A stretch of DNA of 64,000 nt from Phytophthora quininea (GCA_011947345.1 JAAVTG010000711.1:124001-188000); one strand, 5' to 3'; positions 41,094-53,575 are shown, counted from the stretch's first letter. A program made the numbers and translations. The notes: generated by a model from the letters alone, not told the origin.

Positions 41094-43290
41094 ATGATCG
41101 AGTCAAACTTGCTGTTCCTAGAGCCGTGGTGTGCCATCCTCCAGGAGGCTGTCGTCTCTGTCCAGCAGTATGACGTCGACCGAGATGCTGCGAGACGGTC
41201 GAGCGGACCTATACACGCTTCTTTCCGGTGCTGGCCGACTCGGATGAATAAAACCCAAAACCCACTGTCCTCTACTGGTCAATAGACTTCCCACCCAATC
41301 AAGAGCCGAACCGCCAGCAGATTCGAGAAGCGCTGCAACTGTTCAACCTGCTGGCTGCAATCGATGGCGAGAGTTTTGTCAAGTTCCTTGCCGAATTCTT
41401 CGGAGTTTTGGAGGAGTTAATATGGGCAACCAAGTACGACATCGTGTGTCCGATTTGGGCCTGCCGGTTGACACGGCAATTATCTTGCTCCGACCCTGTT
41501 GCAAGTCAGTCTGCTGCTACCTGGGGTGAGTTGTTTGGTTGTCCACAGGAGCCAATGGACTATTCTGCAGAGTATCGAGCAGCGGTGAGCAAGCTCCAGA
41601 GTGTAAGCTGTGATGTAGCCGAGAGTTGGAAGGGGCTAAATGCTTCCATCGAGTGGACTGCTCAGCATCAAGCGATTTCGACGTCGGGGTGGCAGCGAAA
41701 ACCAGAGGAAAACAAAGAGGAATCACCGGGTACGTTTGGGGAGCACTTGGAAACTTGTTTGGTGTGAACGTCCCGTCAGCCGTGCAGATGAGCGCTGTTC
41801 CTAACAGTGAAACGCTGCTGGCGGTGTGGAATCAAGTGCCACATGAAGAAAGCGACGGTATGAGCAGGATCACGTGGGTCTCGGAGGCCAATTTTGCAGC
41901 TGCTGGGATGGAGGCCATCACGGTGGCGCTTTTCGGGACGCTGTAGATCGGCTCGGGCTCTGCTTTGACGAGATACACTTTGATGAGCAACAAATGCGGA
42001 CGAAGCTGATGAATGGCGGGCTTTTGGCGAGCACTGTACTTTGTGGTCGTTCGACAGGACGGCTGCCGAGTGACTCTGCAAATGCAGCTCTCATTCAGCG
42101 GAGGAACTGTAGTACACTTGGAGTTGTGTGTGTGCAGTAACTTCATGACCAGATCAACATATTCTGCTGTAGCTAACTCATCGTCGATCAACCACCTCGT
42201 ATTTGGCAGGGGTGTGAAGGATAAACGTCATTTGTTGACTGACGCAGTGTTTTGGGACTGGTTAGTGTATGCACTGTTCAGCAAGGCATCGAGCAGCTCC
42301 ATCCGAGAAGTCGAAGTTCCATACTGCTATCTAAGCGACAGTGACGTGGCTATTGTTTCAGCGGTGATGAAAACCAACTACCCAGAACCAGTGTCTGAAT
42401 TGCCAGGATCGATACGCCCTCCGCAATATGGATTTGTCAATGTTCCAGCAGGAACCGAATTATCGTTTCCAGATGTGGCAGATACTGACGAGACGAGCTT
42501 CCTACTTTCGAGCGACTGTCGTTGTCGAGCACTTTATAAACCTGCTGCAGCGGATAATTCCGTGGATATTGTGGTTCCTGGCTACGGCATTTGCAAAATG
42601 AAAAATGGTGGAGTGCATCAGTTTGAACGAGATGGTCCTGGAGGTCTTAGTGTAAATTTAAATCGTACTGGTGTCCACTCCCTGAAACTAAACTTTAAGG
42701 AAATGCAGAGTGGGCGTACGGGAACAAACTTGCTGAAGTTGATTGGGGAAAACCTTCAGGTCTTGGATATGACTTGCTCGGTGTACGATATGATCGTTGT
42801 AAACCTGAGAAATATTGCTTCGGCGTGTCGCCAACTGGAAAAACTCAATCTCAGTGGCTGCGAGGTCTTTGTTTCGGGTCTTAAGTTTCAAGAAGAGCTT
42901 CAGTCGTGGGGTGTCAAGAAGCTTCACTTGAACGGCGCATCTGAAAAAGTGTGTGGGCTGTTGGATGTGCTAAAGGACTCGAGGTATCGAATGTCGCGTG
43001 AGCTGGTAGAACTGGAGATTGAATTTCACCACACCACCCATCAGGAGTATGCGGAAGCACTCGATGCTCTCAATAACGAGATCTTACCTGTCGTCAAAGA
43101 CAAGTTCCCGTCGAGATGCAAGGCCGCAATGCTCAGTATCGCGAGGAGTGGAAGTGGAACGGGAATTTCTCATATGGACGCGAGCATTCTAGGTAGGATT
43201 TTCGGGTTTGCAGCTACTCCTGCGAAGCGATCCGTCCGGGTTACATTCCGAAAAGACCCTCAAACACCTCTTCGTGAGGAGCGTTCGTAG
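41094..43290 (+). CDS. Gene X (left): LRR-like oomycete family protein
   Basis: ATG at 41094 (MIESNLLFLEPWCAIL). The N-terminal part contains IREALQLFNLLAAIDGESFVKF and TWGELFGCPQEPMDY. The C-terminal 425 residues (42013-43290) contain leucine-rich-repeat-like units (NLQVLDMTCSVYD, CRQLEKLNLSGCEVF, WGVKKLHLNGASE, SRELVELEIEF), suggesting a protein-interaction role. No F-box, kinase or signal peptide is seen. I do not know a function for the family. Frame changes occur near 41270 (four A's; the right copy has five), 41740, 41930 and 42010. The last three are shared by both arms. About 730 aa if continuous. The Ngaro-like element ends 22 bp upstream of the ATG and has separated this gene from its divergent partner Y. 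Confidence 0.6.
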
Positions 43291-43310
43291 TGTTCGCTGG
43301 AGAAGGAATT

Positions 43311-43333
43311 GTCAGTGTTGAATCAACACTGAC
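43311..43333. terminator. Perfect hairpin just downstream of gene X (left)
   Basis: GTCAGTGTTGA-A-TCAACACTGAC, 20 bp after the stop codon; conserved at 56822-56844. It may act in 3'-end formation or be a MITE footprint. Confidence 0.45.
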
Positions 43334-43793
43334 AGCAATATCCACAAGATACCTCTTTCAAAGACATCTTTTATACTTGCCATCGTCGACGGCTCACGAT
43401 TTCCTAGCAACTGCAAGCACACTTTTGTGATGTACGTTGTGCTATCAAACGGGGACAACAAGCGGGTCACTACCATTGAAAGCGCCACTGAAGAGGACGA
43501 AATACTGGTGAAATCACGAAACTCCTCGCTAGTTGGGGATCTAATCAGAGCAATGTCCGATATCCTGGATTCTTCGCTTATCGCAGTGTTGACATACGGG
43601 CACTGGAGAATTCATGACTGATCCTGTCTCCAGATTGGCGAAACGTAAAGTGTCCATGCCATCTTCAGGAGAATATAAGAAAAGGGCTCGTGACGGACCG
43701 CTGGAATAAACTTCAATGCTAAAGCCAACATCGATTAGTTTTTCTGGCAGAATATGCTATTGCTTAATCGAGAATTCGCTGAGTTGCTTTCAA
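43334..43793. other. X-bZIP convergent interval
   Basis: A 63-codon frame from ATG 43430 (MYVVLSNGDNKRVTT) to 43621 is also present at 56534-56728. The region is duplicated, so conservation is no evidence of coding. Otherwise nothing seen. Confidence 0.35.
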
Positions 43794-44672
43794 TTACTCC
43801 ATTGCAAGGTTTCCGTTTGGTGTGACTTTGGCTCTCTCAAACACGCGTGCCACATTTTCCAGGTTGCCCACAAGCTTCAGCATCGGAGTCACCAGATCCG
43901 ACTGAGTCGTCAACGTCGTCACGCGACCAATTGTTTCGTCCCAACCAAACCGCACTGACCCACGCATTATAACGCGTTGGTTGAGAAGTCGATCAGCAAG
44001 CGATGTCCACTTGGTTTTGAACTTGTCGTCCTTATTCCTCCCCAGGTGTGGATACGCCAGCCGAATTGTCGACTCGGTGATGGTGAAACTGGTCGAGACG
44101 GTGGCAACAACAGCATCACCAGCACTCTCTGCACTCTCTTCAAGACACTTCAGCTCCATACAAATATCCGGGTGGTAGAGTGTCAACAACCTCCAATTCT
44201 CAAGTAAGGAGTCGACACCGCACGACGTTCCATGCCTGACGTCGAATGTCATGGATGTTCGTAAGTAGTCCAACTGAAGGTGCGGCTGAGAGATGGCTGA
44301 GGTCGTTAAAAAGTCTACGTATCCGTGGCGGAAGAGCCGAAAGTACTCTACAGCGATATTCCAAATTAACGTTTCCGTCGGCAGTTGGTATGTGAGTCGC
44401 ATCCGATGCGCCTCGAGCTGCTGGACGACTTCTCGCAGGTGTTGGACTTCTTCTTCGAGGGACAACTCATGTTCGCGCTTCTTATTTCGGTACCGAGCTT
44501 GGTTCCCGCGACAGCGTTCTCGACGACGATCTCTTTTGTCCAGCAGGTGCTGAAGCAATTCATCAGGTCGTTCGATAGCGGATCCGTCTTGACAGGATGC
44601 AGCTCGCTGAATGACTCCGCCGATGATGCTGTCGCTCAACGAGTCGCAGTTCGGAGGGTAGAGCGAAGTCAT
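43794..44672 (-). CDS. bZIP transcription factor, left inner copy (292 aa, intact frame)
   Basis: Continuous from ATG 44672 to the stop at 43794. Basic region with Cys for Asn (RERCRGNQARYRNKKR) at about residues 57-72, then zipper leucines in EEEVQHLREVVQQLEAHRM, then the conserved C-terminal domain. It lacks the 42-residue segment after QDGSA, as does the left outer copy, but its C-terminus (ERAKVTPNGNLAME) matches the right inner copy and its RLTYQLP matches the right outer copy, a mosaic. The initiator on the minus strand near 44736 is mutated (TTATCATTCTTCAATC). Confidence 0.9.
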   Translation of the reverse strand: MTSLYPPNCDSLSDSIIGGVIQRAASCQDGSAIERPDELLQHLLDKRDRRRERCRGNQARYRNKKREHELSLEEEVQHLREVVQQLEAHRMRLTYQLPTETLIWNIAVEYFRLFRHGYVDFLTTSAISQPHLQLDYLRTSMTFDVRHGTSCGVDSLLENWRLLTLYHPDICMELKCLEESAESAGDAVVATVSTSFTITESTIRLAYPHLGRNKDDKFKTKWTSLADRLLNQRVIMRGSVRFGWDETIGRVTTLTTQSDLVTPMLKLVGNLENVARVFERAKVTPNGNLAME

Positions 44673-44856
44673 GGGCGAAAGGTGTCGCGGGCTGGTGGGA
44701 GGTGGTGGGTCTCGTCAATGCGGCCGATTGAAGAATGATAAGTCAATCGCTTGTGGTCGGCACGCGACTTGGAGCGTCCGTCTCTTACTCCCAGTGAGTA
44801 AGATGACTGCTGTTCCACAACCATGAGGTTACTGGAGCCTGTCATACAAATTGTTC

Positions 44857-46872
44857 ACCAAAGTGCTTGCAACAAGGTTACAGCGTTTTCTAGGACGACT
44901 CATCGGCTGCACCTAGCAAGGATTTGTTCACGGGAGACAACTAAACAAGTCCACAGTGATGATGATGGCGCAGATGGAAAAGGCGTTTGATGATTCCACA
45001 CTCGGAGAAGACGACAGCGCAGGAATATTGTTGCTGGACTTTGCCAAAGCGTATGACACGCTAGACAGAGTTTACATGCTTGAAGTTCTGAAGGCTTTTG
45101 ATTTTGCCCCAGAATTCATAAATCTCATCGAGAGGTTGCATGAAAACACTACAGCACAATTTTTGGTAAACGGCGATCTTTCAGAACCAATGTCAGTCAC
45201 GTCAGGTATACGGCAAGGCTGTCCGCTAGCGCCCTTACTTTTCTCCTAGCGGTGGAATTGCTAGCACTAGCAATAACCCAAGACCAAGAGCTTAAAGGAC
45301 TAACAGTGCAGATGGAGGACACCACCGAAGAACATAAATTTTCAGCATTTGTTGATGACTCCACGTTGTTCTTAGAGAAGAGCGGACAACTACCGAGAGC
45401 AATGGCTATAGTCAATGAATTTGGCATAATATCAGGGCTTCATGTACAACCGGCCAAAAGCAAGTTCATTTTCCTGAACAAAGCGATCCAGCGACAGGAC
45501 TGGAAGGGGATCCCAGTTCTCCAACGGGGATCAACCACTAGATATCTCGGCTATGAAATCGGTTTTGCTAATCTCCAGCAGATCAATTGGGTGGTCAGGA
45601 AAAGAAACATCGCCAGAAGAATGGTGACAGCAGAAAAAGTTGCCACCAGTCTCGCAGAGAAAGTAGACCTGCTTAACACTATCGTTTTGCCGTCACTGCT
45701 GTTTACAGCGAAAATATTTCCTCCACCACCCCAGACGATGAAACAGCTCGTGAATATGCAAAAGCACTTCCTATGGAGGAGTCAGATCCGAGAAGAAGCG
45801 AGCAGACACAAGATAAACCCAGCGCTGGTTTTACACCGCGCGAGGCGGGGGCTTAGGACTGGCATCGATTCCGGTAGCAATTCAAGTACAACGGGTAAAA
45901 GTAACTATGCAGTGGCTCCTGGGGAAGGCAGATATTTACAAAGGTGCATGGAAACTCTGGACTGGACTTGCACAAATAGCAGAACCACAGATCACCCCCA
46001 GGATCCTGTCGAGGAAAAGCAATATGCCGAACTGTCCACGAGATACTCGCGAACTTCTAGTGGAAATAAGCCGAACGTTAGCGCCAACCAAAGCAGAAAC
46101 ACTCGAGAGAGAGAGAAAGACCAAAGAAAACCTGCCAAAGTTGGGAAAACTAGTCGCCAGAACAACTAAAAACCTGACCTACACACCGATGTCACGAGAA
46201 TTGATCACGGTAACAGTGGATTTGGAGGAACTACACGGACCCAGCAGGCCGCCCGAAGACATCGTTCGTTTCTGGGGGACGTTTTCATGGGAAGGAAACC
46301 CATGGATCCCAGACACGGCCAACGCGTGCCTATCACGAAAAAAGTACGACAAAATTGAGGTAACAGCAATTCAAAACTTGAGCATCGCGAGGACCTCCCA
46401 AGACACCTACACGGCGCGAATTCCTACTGCCCAAGGGGAAGATAGGGGCCATTCCTTGGCGAAGTTACAGCGATGGTTATTGGCGATATTGATAAACTCC
46501 CCACCTCTCCAAATTGGCGAAGCGTTGGGGCAGTTCATCAAACTGCAACTCCGTTCACCCCCACAGCTCCGTAATGATTACCAGTGGAAATGTCTAACAA
46601 AGGACACGGTGGAAGGTATGACTCAACAGCAGGATAGTAAGATCACACTGGAGCGCCAAGATAATGGACTGTTCTGGAAGGTCAAATCATCTTCAAACGC
46701 AAAACGGGATGCCAAGAAACTCGCAAAACACGGCGCAGGGATAGTTTTTGACGCAAACCCCGAACTACACGAGATCCCGTGGACTGGACCGGCGAAAACT
46801 AGGAACCGCAACATCTTGTGGAAACTGAAACGACAAGTCAAGCAGGGATATGGTTATTTTCACGGCGGTTAG
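44857..46872 (+). pseudogene. LINE reverse transcriptase and downstream region
   Basis: KVLATRLQRFLGRLIGC then TAG then QGFVHGRQLNKSTV begins the RT fingers. It continues LLLDFAKAYDTLDRVYM, GIRQGCPLAPLLF and, in the next frame, FSAFVDDSTLF, the catalytic box. Junctions near 45240 (one T missing) and 45850. The region to 46872 (RNILWKLKRQVKQ) is the spacer before the CCHC tail. The in-frame TAG at about 44909 would be a true nonsense mutation. Truncated and interrupted, so inactive. Confidence 0.85.
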
Positions 46873-47016
46873 CTGTTGAAATTAGCTTTTCGGGATAAGA
46901 AGGAGAAACCAACGAAGGACACGTCGTAGGAGTAGCGTTAGTTTCATATTTGCTCTCGAGAGTTCATCGTCTAAGCCTTCCTGCTCCCCTCATTCCTCGC
47001 TACGCCGTCAGGGATA

Positions 47017-49083
47017 ATGCCTCGCCTCACGACCCGATCGTTCCTGCAACTGCTGCCGGAGGAACTTACCGGGACGTTCACCTCGCTGTTCTTCGCTCGT
47101 GTCGTGAGTATTAACGCTGACGTCGTTACGTTCCGTAGTGTGGAGGACGACAATGGCGGTGAAGGGGTGCTATCACGAGCCCAGGCTGCAGAACGCGTAG
47201 TTTTGGTTTCTGAAGTGAACAGGTTTGGTAATAGATCCTTTCTAAGGCAGCCCGTGGCGGCCAGAACAAACGATAAGGTTGTCTACGGGCAAGTCGTGGA
47301 CATAGAAGATGATTCGGCTACGGTGGAATCCGCGGGCGTTCAACTCATCGTACCAGTGTCCCACTTGACAGTGGTAGCCCCGGTCATAGCATTGCTACTG
47401 CAATTCCTGACATTCGAGTGCAGTGACTGGACCAGAATGGAATTGGATGCACTACAATTCAAAATTCTAGATGCAGTGCTGGGAAGAGGATGAACTGCCG
47501 CCAGCCGAAGCATAAGCGAAATTATGTCTGGATTGGTCGACGAAGAGTGTTTCCCTGATCAGGAGGCGGTTTGCGAGTGGATAGACCCGAAGTCTGGACG
47601 AGCAACCACTTTTCCACTCCAACATGCCGTGGATTATGCATATTTTGTGGATGGAGAAGTTAATCCAGCATCTGCAACTATAGGAGAATCATTCTGCAGA
47701 CCACCGGCAACGGCGGGGTCCCACCTCAGCGCGACACAAGTTCCAGCCCAAACTGTCAGTTCCACGCCAGGCGCCAATAACAGCACCTCGATATTCGACC
47801 CTTACACAGATGATGATGACGGACTTACCGAGAGAGACGACCCCATAGCACCAGGTGGCACAAGTCGCGCCAATAAGCGGCGAAGATCAGAAACCGGACT
47901 TCTCCCTGCTGCCCTTCAGCCACCTCGACAGCGCCCCCGTCCATCCGAGACGAGTCACGATGTCGACAAATATGTTATGATTATTGATCGATTAAAGGAC
48001 GACCCCGTCCTTTTCAACCGCTTCATGGAGCTCCGCGGTCTCAATCGCTCTGACCAGCAAACCGCGGAAGATATGGTGGCCACAACGGCCCCACAACCTG
48101 CCCTAACGACGTACAAGAAGTCCAAGTATTCTTTCACTCCATCGTCTGAAAGCCAGGTTATTCATCAAAAGTTAACTGCGGAACGCCACCGAGGTAAGGA
48201 ACCTGCCGTTTATGTTTGTAGTCAGATCCGATCCGCAGCCGTGGTGTATAAGCCGTTTCCAGGAGTTCTCTCCCGTGTATACGACTTCGCGTTCGGTATC
48301 GAAGGTCTGTCCATAATGCACTTTCGACCGATGGATCGAAAGGCGAGGATGGCTTGGATAGCATCCGGAAGTGCCAACTTTTCAAACTGGTCCGCTACAG
48401 CATATTTTGAGCCGGCTCCCACTGCCACCACCGTTCTAGAGGTGATTGCTGCGTCCAGAGCTTTCGCCACATTCGCCCGCGAATACTGTGTCCAAGTAGT
48501 GGTGGACCTCGTCGATACATTGGTTGCATTCATGGAAGAAAAACTAGCCCCGGTGACCTGGAACTCCGAGGATGTTTCGCAAATCGTATACTGGGTGAAC
48601 GATATTCTCGAGACGTTCCGCTCCGCCGTTGGAGGCTATTCTGACCTAGAGGCAATACAAGTACGTCGTCGCTGCACAATGGATGATCCCCTGTTACGAG
48701 AAATTTTACAAGACGTACAAGACCGGCGAATTCGAGACCTGGAACACAAGTCATCGATGGATGTGGCGCACCAAGTCTGCCAACCATCACCAAAGCCTTC
48801 GACTATCAGGCCAGCAGCCATGAAGACACGGGGCACCAAGAAGGGTCTCGGTCCGATACCAGCAAAAGTACTGCAACGCTTGCCGAAGCAGCGAGATTCA
48901 AACACTGGTTCTACTAAGAAGCTGTGCATGAGATTCCTGTCGAATGCAGGATGTCAGTGTGAAGATGACGAGCAAGGACATGATGGACGGGCTCATTTTG
49001 TACCGACAAAGCTAGATCCGGTAGTGAAAGCTGAAATTGAACGGCGGTTTGCGGGGCTAAAGCCCGAGTACGCGCATTTGTGA
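47017..49083 (+). CDS. YR element Gag
   Basis: ATG at 47017 (MPRLTTRSFLQLLPEEL), homologous throughout to the Gag at 62798 (SFCRPP, FDPYTDDDD, SKYSFTP). An in-frame TGA at 47491-47493 divides it, whereas the homologue reads through at that position; the frame then continues unchanged to 49083. Near the C-terminus lies a zinc-finger-like CMRFLSNAGCQCEDDEQGH. The final TGA (49081-49083) is in frame with the following pol. RNA-binding structural protein. An initiator-like TCATTCCTC lies 27 bp upstream of the ATG. Confidence 0.8.
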
Positions 49084-51530
49084 GTGCCCACAGGTAGATC
49101 TGCAGCAAATTTACTTGTGTACGGTAACACGCTGCGACAACCGCAAGAAGGCGGTAAAACCCAATCGAGCCGTACAGACCAATATGATGAAGTCATGAGC
49201 GACCGCGACAACAATCCGAACGACGGTGAGCCTGCCCCCGTAAATTCAGCGATTGGTAATGCTACGGTATTATCACGTGTTGAGTATGACGTGGATGCTG
49301 CAGAAAATCTCCGTTCAGGGCCCAATTGCAAGTCGCAGCTTCAACGCAGAGCGACGAACGACGCTGATCCTGCCCCCACAAATTTGGCGATTGACAATGC
49401 TACCGCATCATCACGTGCCGAATTTGGTGAGGACGCTGCAGAAAATCTCCGTTCGCTGCCCGTATGGAATAGAGTAATCAACACTCATTCCGGTAATGTT
49501 GTTGAACAAGACAGCGCAAGTGCTGATATTGGTGCACGTGCTCAGCGACTTTGTCCAGAAGAACACCGCGTGTTTGACACAAGTATAAAAGCACGCGGAT
49601 TGTCCCCAGACCGGAGACATCTCCAGCAATCGAGCCAGCGAGTATCACTTTCGCTGCTATCGTCAAAATTTATTCAACATCAACTAGAGACGGAACTCCT
49701 TTACATGGAAGCTAAGATCTCACAGCTTCATCGACGGTGGGGATTTCAGCGAACCAACAGTAACAGAGATGTCTACACGATCGATAAGGTCGCGAAAACA
49801 TCAATGTCCAACATCATCCGGTCTAGAAACCTTACAGTGGAAGAAGCTGTAAAATTTGCACGCGGAGAGACCATCCTTGACGGGAGACCAAACAAGGCAC
49901 TGACAGTCGATCGTCTAGAACAAGTGCTTCTCGGCTACCCTTATCTGGAGGAATTGATAAACGTAGCCAAGCATGGCATAGAAGCCCAGTGGACCAGCAC
50001 ACCCACGGCGTTGCGACCACCGTCAAAGAACCACGGATCGTGTCGGCGTTATCTGAAGGCAGTAGCAAAAAGTATTCGCGAGGGACAAGATTCCGGGCAG
50101 TATTTGGTTGTCGACGCCGACGTTTTGTCTTTGTGGCCATCTGTCATCTGTAGCCCTCTCGGAGCTGTTCAAAAGAAAGATACCGACCCCGAGATAGAAG
50201 TCCGAACCATCCATGACTTATCGTTCCCAAACGGAAACTCCATTAACTCGACCTACGTGACGGACTCGACTCCAACGCTAAAGTATGACCCCGTGACAAA
50301 GATTGCTCGACGCATTGAATTTCTCGCTCAAACTGGAGATCCGAAATGTATAAGACTGCTAAAAGGTGATGTCAAAGGTGCGTTTAGACACCTACGTATG
50401 AAGGCTTCTCAGGTATTTCGCATGGCAGCGATAGTGGAAGAGTTGCAGATTCTGGTGGTGGATTTAGCGGCGCCGTTCGGGTGGTCGGGTTCACCACCAT
50501 TCTATAGCCTGTTTGGTCGTGCACTATCGTGGCTAGTTGAAACAAACTCACCCGCGTCCGTGTCCGACTCAGACGATACTGACCCATTCTTTGGTTATGA
50601 ATGGGTCGATGACCACATTCTAGTCGAACCAGACATCGCAAACAGACTTGAACTAGCCGAAGCAACGCTACGTCATGCAATGCTCGCTGTTCTAGGGCCA
50701 CGTTCCATCAATGAGGCAAAGTTTTCTGAGTGGAGGTCGGAAATGGTGGCCTTGGGTTTATTGTGGAACACTACGGAGAGGACGGTGTCAATTCCTGCGG
50801 AAAAAATCGCAAAGGCCCTCGGTCGAGTACAAGTCATGCTGATAAAGAAGGCAGTAACGAAGACAGAGCTCCAAAACTGCTAGGCTCGCTACGTCATGTG
50901 GCAACGTGCGTTCGGACAGCTAAACCATTCTATCAGCGTCTCCATGGACTTGCCGTGACAGCACCCAAATCGGCAAAACCAGTCTGTCGACTGGAGCTCT
51001 AACTGATCTTCACTGGTTTCAGCACATATTAGCACATGGGAGTCTGTCAGCGTTACCTCTGAGCATGTTTGGTGACATGCCATCTCCGGATGTCGAACTC
51101 TATATGGACGCTTCTAACAGCGGCTTAGCAGTACTGGACCCTGCCGTCGACAAGTTCCTCCAAGTAAAATTCGACGAAGAAGAGCAAACCATGATTTCCA
51201 GCACAGGAACGTTTTCCATAAACGTGCGCGAACATTTGTGTATCGCTCTAGCTCTCTGGACATGGGGACCGAGATGGCACGAGGCCTTTGAAGGGCGACT
51301 GGTGTACGTGAAGTGTTGGAGTGACAACATGTCAGCAGTGCAATGGTGCAATCGTCTACACTCCAAAAATGAGCTCAGCCAGGAAATCAACCGTGCAATT
51401 GGCCTCGCTGAAACGTATTTCAACCTTCGAGTATCGGCGAGCCATTTACCAGGGTTAGCGAACATCATGGCCGACGCAGCATCACGAGCGTGGACGGAAC
51501 CATACAGAACTAGCTGGACTAACTTTTCTA
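49084..51530 (+). CDS. YR element reverse transcriptase and RNase H
   Basis: In the same frame as Gag after one TGA. RT: GAVQKKDTD, RTIHDLSFPNGNSIN, LLKGDVKGAFRHLRM, the PFGWSGSP block and YEWVDDHILVEPD. After one-base losses near 50875 (A-run) and 50975 it continues LLGSLRHVATCVRTAKPFYQ and RNase H (LYMDASNSG, VREHLCIALALWTWG, CWSDNMSAVQW, ADAASRAW) with D-E-D-D present. This contrasts with the Ngaro-like element, where this RNase H is degenerate. Confidence 0.85.
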
Positions 51531-51534
51531 TGTC

Positions 51535-52598
51535 GTGGCAACAGACTCCAGTGCCACAAGCCTCGAGAAAACTTTACACGAGCTTTTCACGTCACTTCAA
51601 TCCCGATCATTGGCCGCGTCGTCTACAGTTAAATACGCTGGAACCTGGGCTCAATGGGTCTCTTGGTGCAGACTCATGCAGCTTTCCGAGTGGCTTCCAG
51701 CAGAACCCGAACGGCATTCATATCAATTATCGCTGTTCGCTACCTACTGTTGGAAATACGGCTGGAATCAAGCACGCTCGGGTAACTCGACCGCCACCGT
51801 GCTCTCGAAGCTCAGTCACGTGTCGTGGCATCATCGCCGCTTCTGTGGATTCAACGTCGGTCTTACTCCGGGCCACCAACTCGCAATCACAGGAATGCGA
51901 AGAGAGGACCGTCCAACAAACGCAAAATTACCGGCGACGCACCAGCTTCTCAAGCAACTCCACGCGCAGCTTAATTTCGAAGACGCTCTGCACCGAGTCA
52001 TCTGGGGGCTTCGGTGCTGGGCTTCTTCTTTCTTCTGCGCCGATCGGAATACCTAGCCGACGGAAGGAAAGTGAAATCGTACGCGATCCAGAGATCTGAC
52101 GTAAAATTTGTCGACAAGAACGGATGCGAACAATCAGAGCTCAAGCAAGTAGACAAAGTGATGATCTGCTTTCGTGGTAGTAAAACAGATCAGTTCGGCG
52201 ATGGAACAACGCGAACGTTGGCACGTTCCGGCCACCCCCAGTGCTGTCCAGTATTGGCATGTTAATATCTGGTAAAGCACCACTTCTCGCTCAGAGTCAA
52301 TGCAGACACGCTACTCTGCAAAGTGACGGCAACACAGAACCTCCAGGTTCGAGATCTCGCTCAAGCGATCAAGGCAGCTGCGGAAACCACTGGAAAAAGG
52401 CCGGAGCAGTTTGGATCTCACTCGCTGCGGAGCGGCGGCGCAACTGCGCTCTTTAACGCGGGATTCGACAGTTTGGCTGTGAAACTTTTCGGGCGGTGGA
52501 GATCGAATGCAGTGGAAAGGTACACCAAGATCGATGCTCAGCTCACCTCACAGATGGCTCGCAGCATGATCAAACCCTCATCATTGCAGCAGCATTAA
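51535..52598 (+). pseudogene. YR element tyrosine recombinase
   Basis: N-terminal part STVKYAGTWAQWVSWCRL, then, after a one-base loss near 52015, first Arg in FFFLLRRSEYL, H-x-x-R in GSHSLRSGGATAL (about 52420), and Tyr in FGRWRSNAVERYTKI (about 52510). An in-frame TAA at about 52263 separates the two halves. If that stop is real the enzyme is dead; if it reflects indels nearby it may be whole. Confidence 0.8.
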
Positions 52599-52740
52599 GG
52601 GGCAACCTCCACGCCACACCCTGGCATCGGAGGTGCCGCTGCAATGAAGTTGTTTTCCGTGCCGACATCGGCACAAGCCCCAACTTCGACGACAAGAGAC
52701 CGAAATCGACAGAGCGCTGAGGTGCAATTACACCACACAA

Positions 52741-53494
52741 TCACCAAGTTGGAACTGAAAGCCAAAAAAATGAATGGATTAGAGAAGTGCTCGGACAAAC
52801 CCCGAAGCAGCTTTGGACGCATGCGTCTATGCTAACCGACTATCAGGTATGGGTCAATTACCGAGTTGCCATGCAACAACTCAATCTGTATTACCCAGGA
52901 AAGGAAGAGCAACCAGGATGCCCAGTAGATATGGACTGTAACAGCCGACATGTCGATATACCGCACATTGTGTGGGACTGTCGACGAGCTCAGCAATTCT
53001 GGGGATTCCTTTTAACTCACTGGTTTGGGTGCGCGATATCGGAGGAAGAGATCCAGTGGTTCAGCAGGAACATAGCCCAACCAAAAGCTCCTCCAATCAG
53101 CGAGGAATTCATCCGTCTAATGCAAGCAATGTACGGTCAATTCATCAAGGAAACGGAAACGGCGGCCCAACGAATGTGGTGGGCTATGTGCAGTATAGCG
53201 ATAACCTTGCTTTGGCAGACCCGCAACAGCACAGTACATGAAGGCAAAACTTGGATGGCGCAACACCAAGTGAAGAGTAAGTGGGGAAAATGCTTTAGGC
53301 AAATACATGCTGTTGCTTGGAAAGAAGTACACAGACCACAAAGCAGGATGCAAGGAATATATCTCAGACTGGTCGTGGACTGTCTGGACAGCATGCCTGA
53401 AGCTCCCGACCGGAAACTGTCGTACGTTTTCAAGCGGCCCAAGACGAGGGAACCAACGATGCTACGTCGATTGAAGCTGCATCAAGGAGACTAA
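52741..53494 (+). pseudogene. LINE polyprotein, C-terminal CCHC part
   Basis: Frame HTITKLELKAKKNEWIREVL, LWTHASMLTDY, then CPVDMDCNSRHVDIPHIVWDC, a C-C-H-C zinc segment typical of LINE C-termini, and TLLWQTRNSTVHEG near the end. The C-terminus (53240-53490) matches the fragment at 2718-2965. It is separated from the RT by the YR element. Confidence 0.8.
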
Positions 53495-53575
53495 TAACTA
53501 AACGTTAAATAGACTACCTTCCTCTCTCTCTCTTTCTGGAGCCTGTCAGAACAGACCAAAGCCCATAAGAACCTA

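Larger units (their letters stand above)
30669..44795. repeat. Left arm of a large inverted repeat (with a 7.4-kb insertion)
   Basis: Reads bZIP(-), Y(-), X(+), bZIP(-). 30669-33681 matches 62218-59090 inverted, and 41072-44795 matches 59090 to about 55250 inverted, at near identity (X proteins differ at three residues over 425). The order and spacing equal the right arm except for the Ngaro-like element at 33682-41071. Further flank continues, more diverged, at 53576-54147 beyond the LINE. Confidence 0.9.
46850..52735 (+). mobile_element. DIRS/Ngaro-class YR retrotransposon nested in the LINE
   Basis: Carries Gag (47017-49083), RT-RNase H (49084-51530) and tyrosine recombinase (51535-52598). 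Its 5' region aligns with the third YR element at 62637 (TATTTTCAC...GTTAG...TAGCTTTTC). Inverted repeats occur at 52610-52680 (for example GTGCCGA-CA-TCGGCAC), but terminal repeats were not resolved, so ends are approximate. Confidence 0.85.
44796..53575 (+). mobile_element. LINE (non-LTR retrotransposon), 5'-truncated, split by a YR element
   Basis: Reverse transcriptase begins near 44830 and runs to about 46850; the C-terminal CCHC part resumes at about 52741 and ends at 53494, followed by a short 3' UTR with a (CT)n run. Both outer flanks are bZIP-upstream repeat sequence (44720-44795; 53590 onward), absent as an insertion from the right arm. No endonuclease domain is present, hence 5' truncation. 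Confidence 0.85.

Noticed and set aside
43427..43621. 64-codon frame between X and bZIP (also 56534-56728)
   Set aside because: Short, unlike any family, and duplicated only because the whole arm is duplicated.
46850..52735. Inverted terminal repeats or split direct repeats for the nested YR element
   Set aside because: I searched both ends by eye and found only local hairpins near 52610-52680; no convincing terminal repeat pair, so class (DIRS or Ngaro) is left open.
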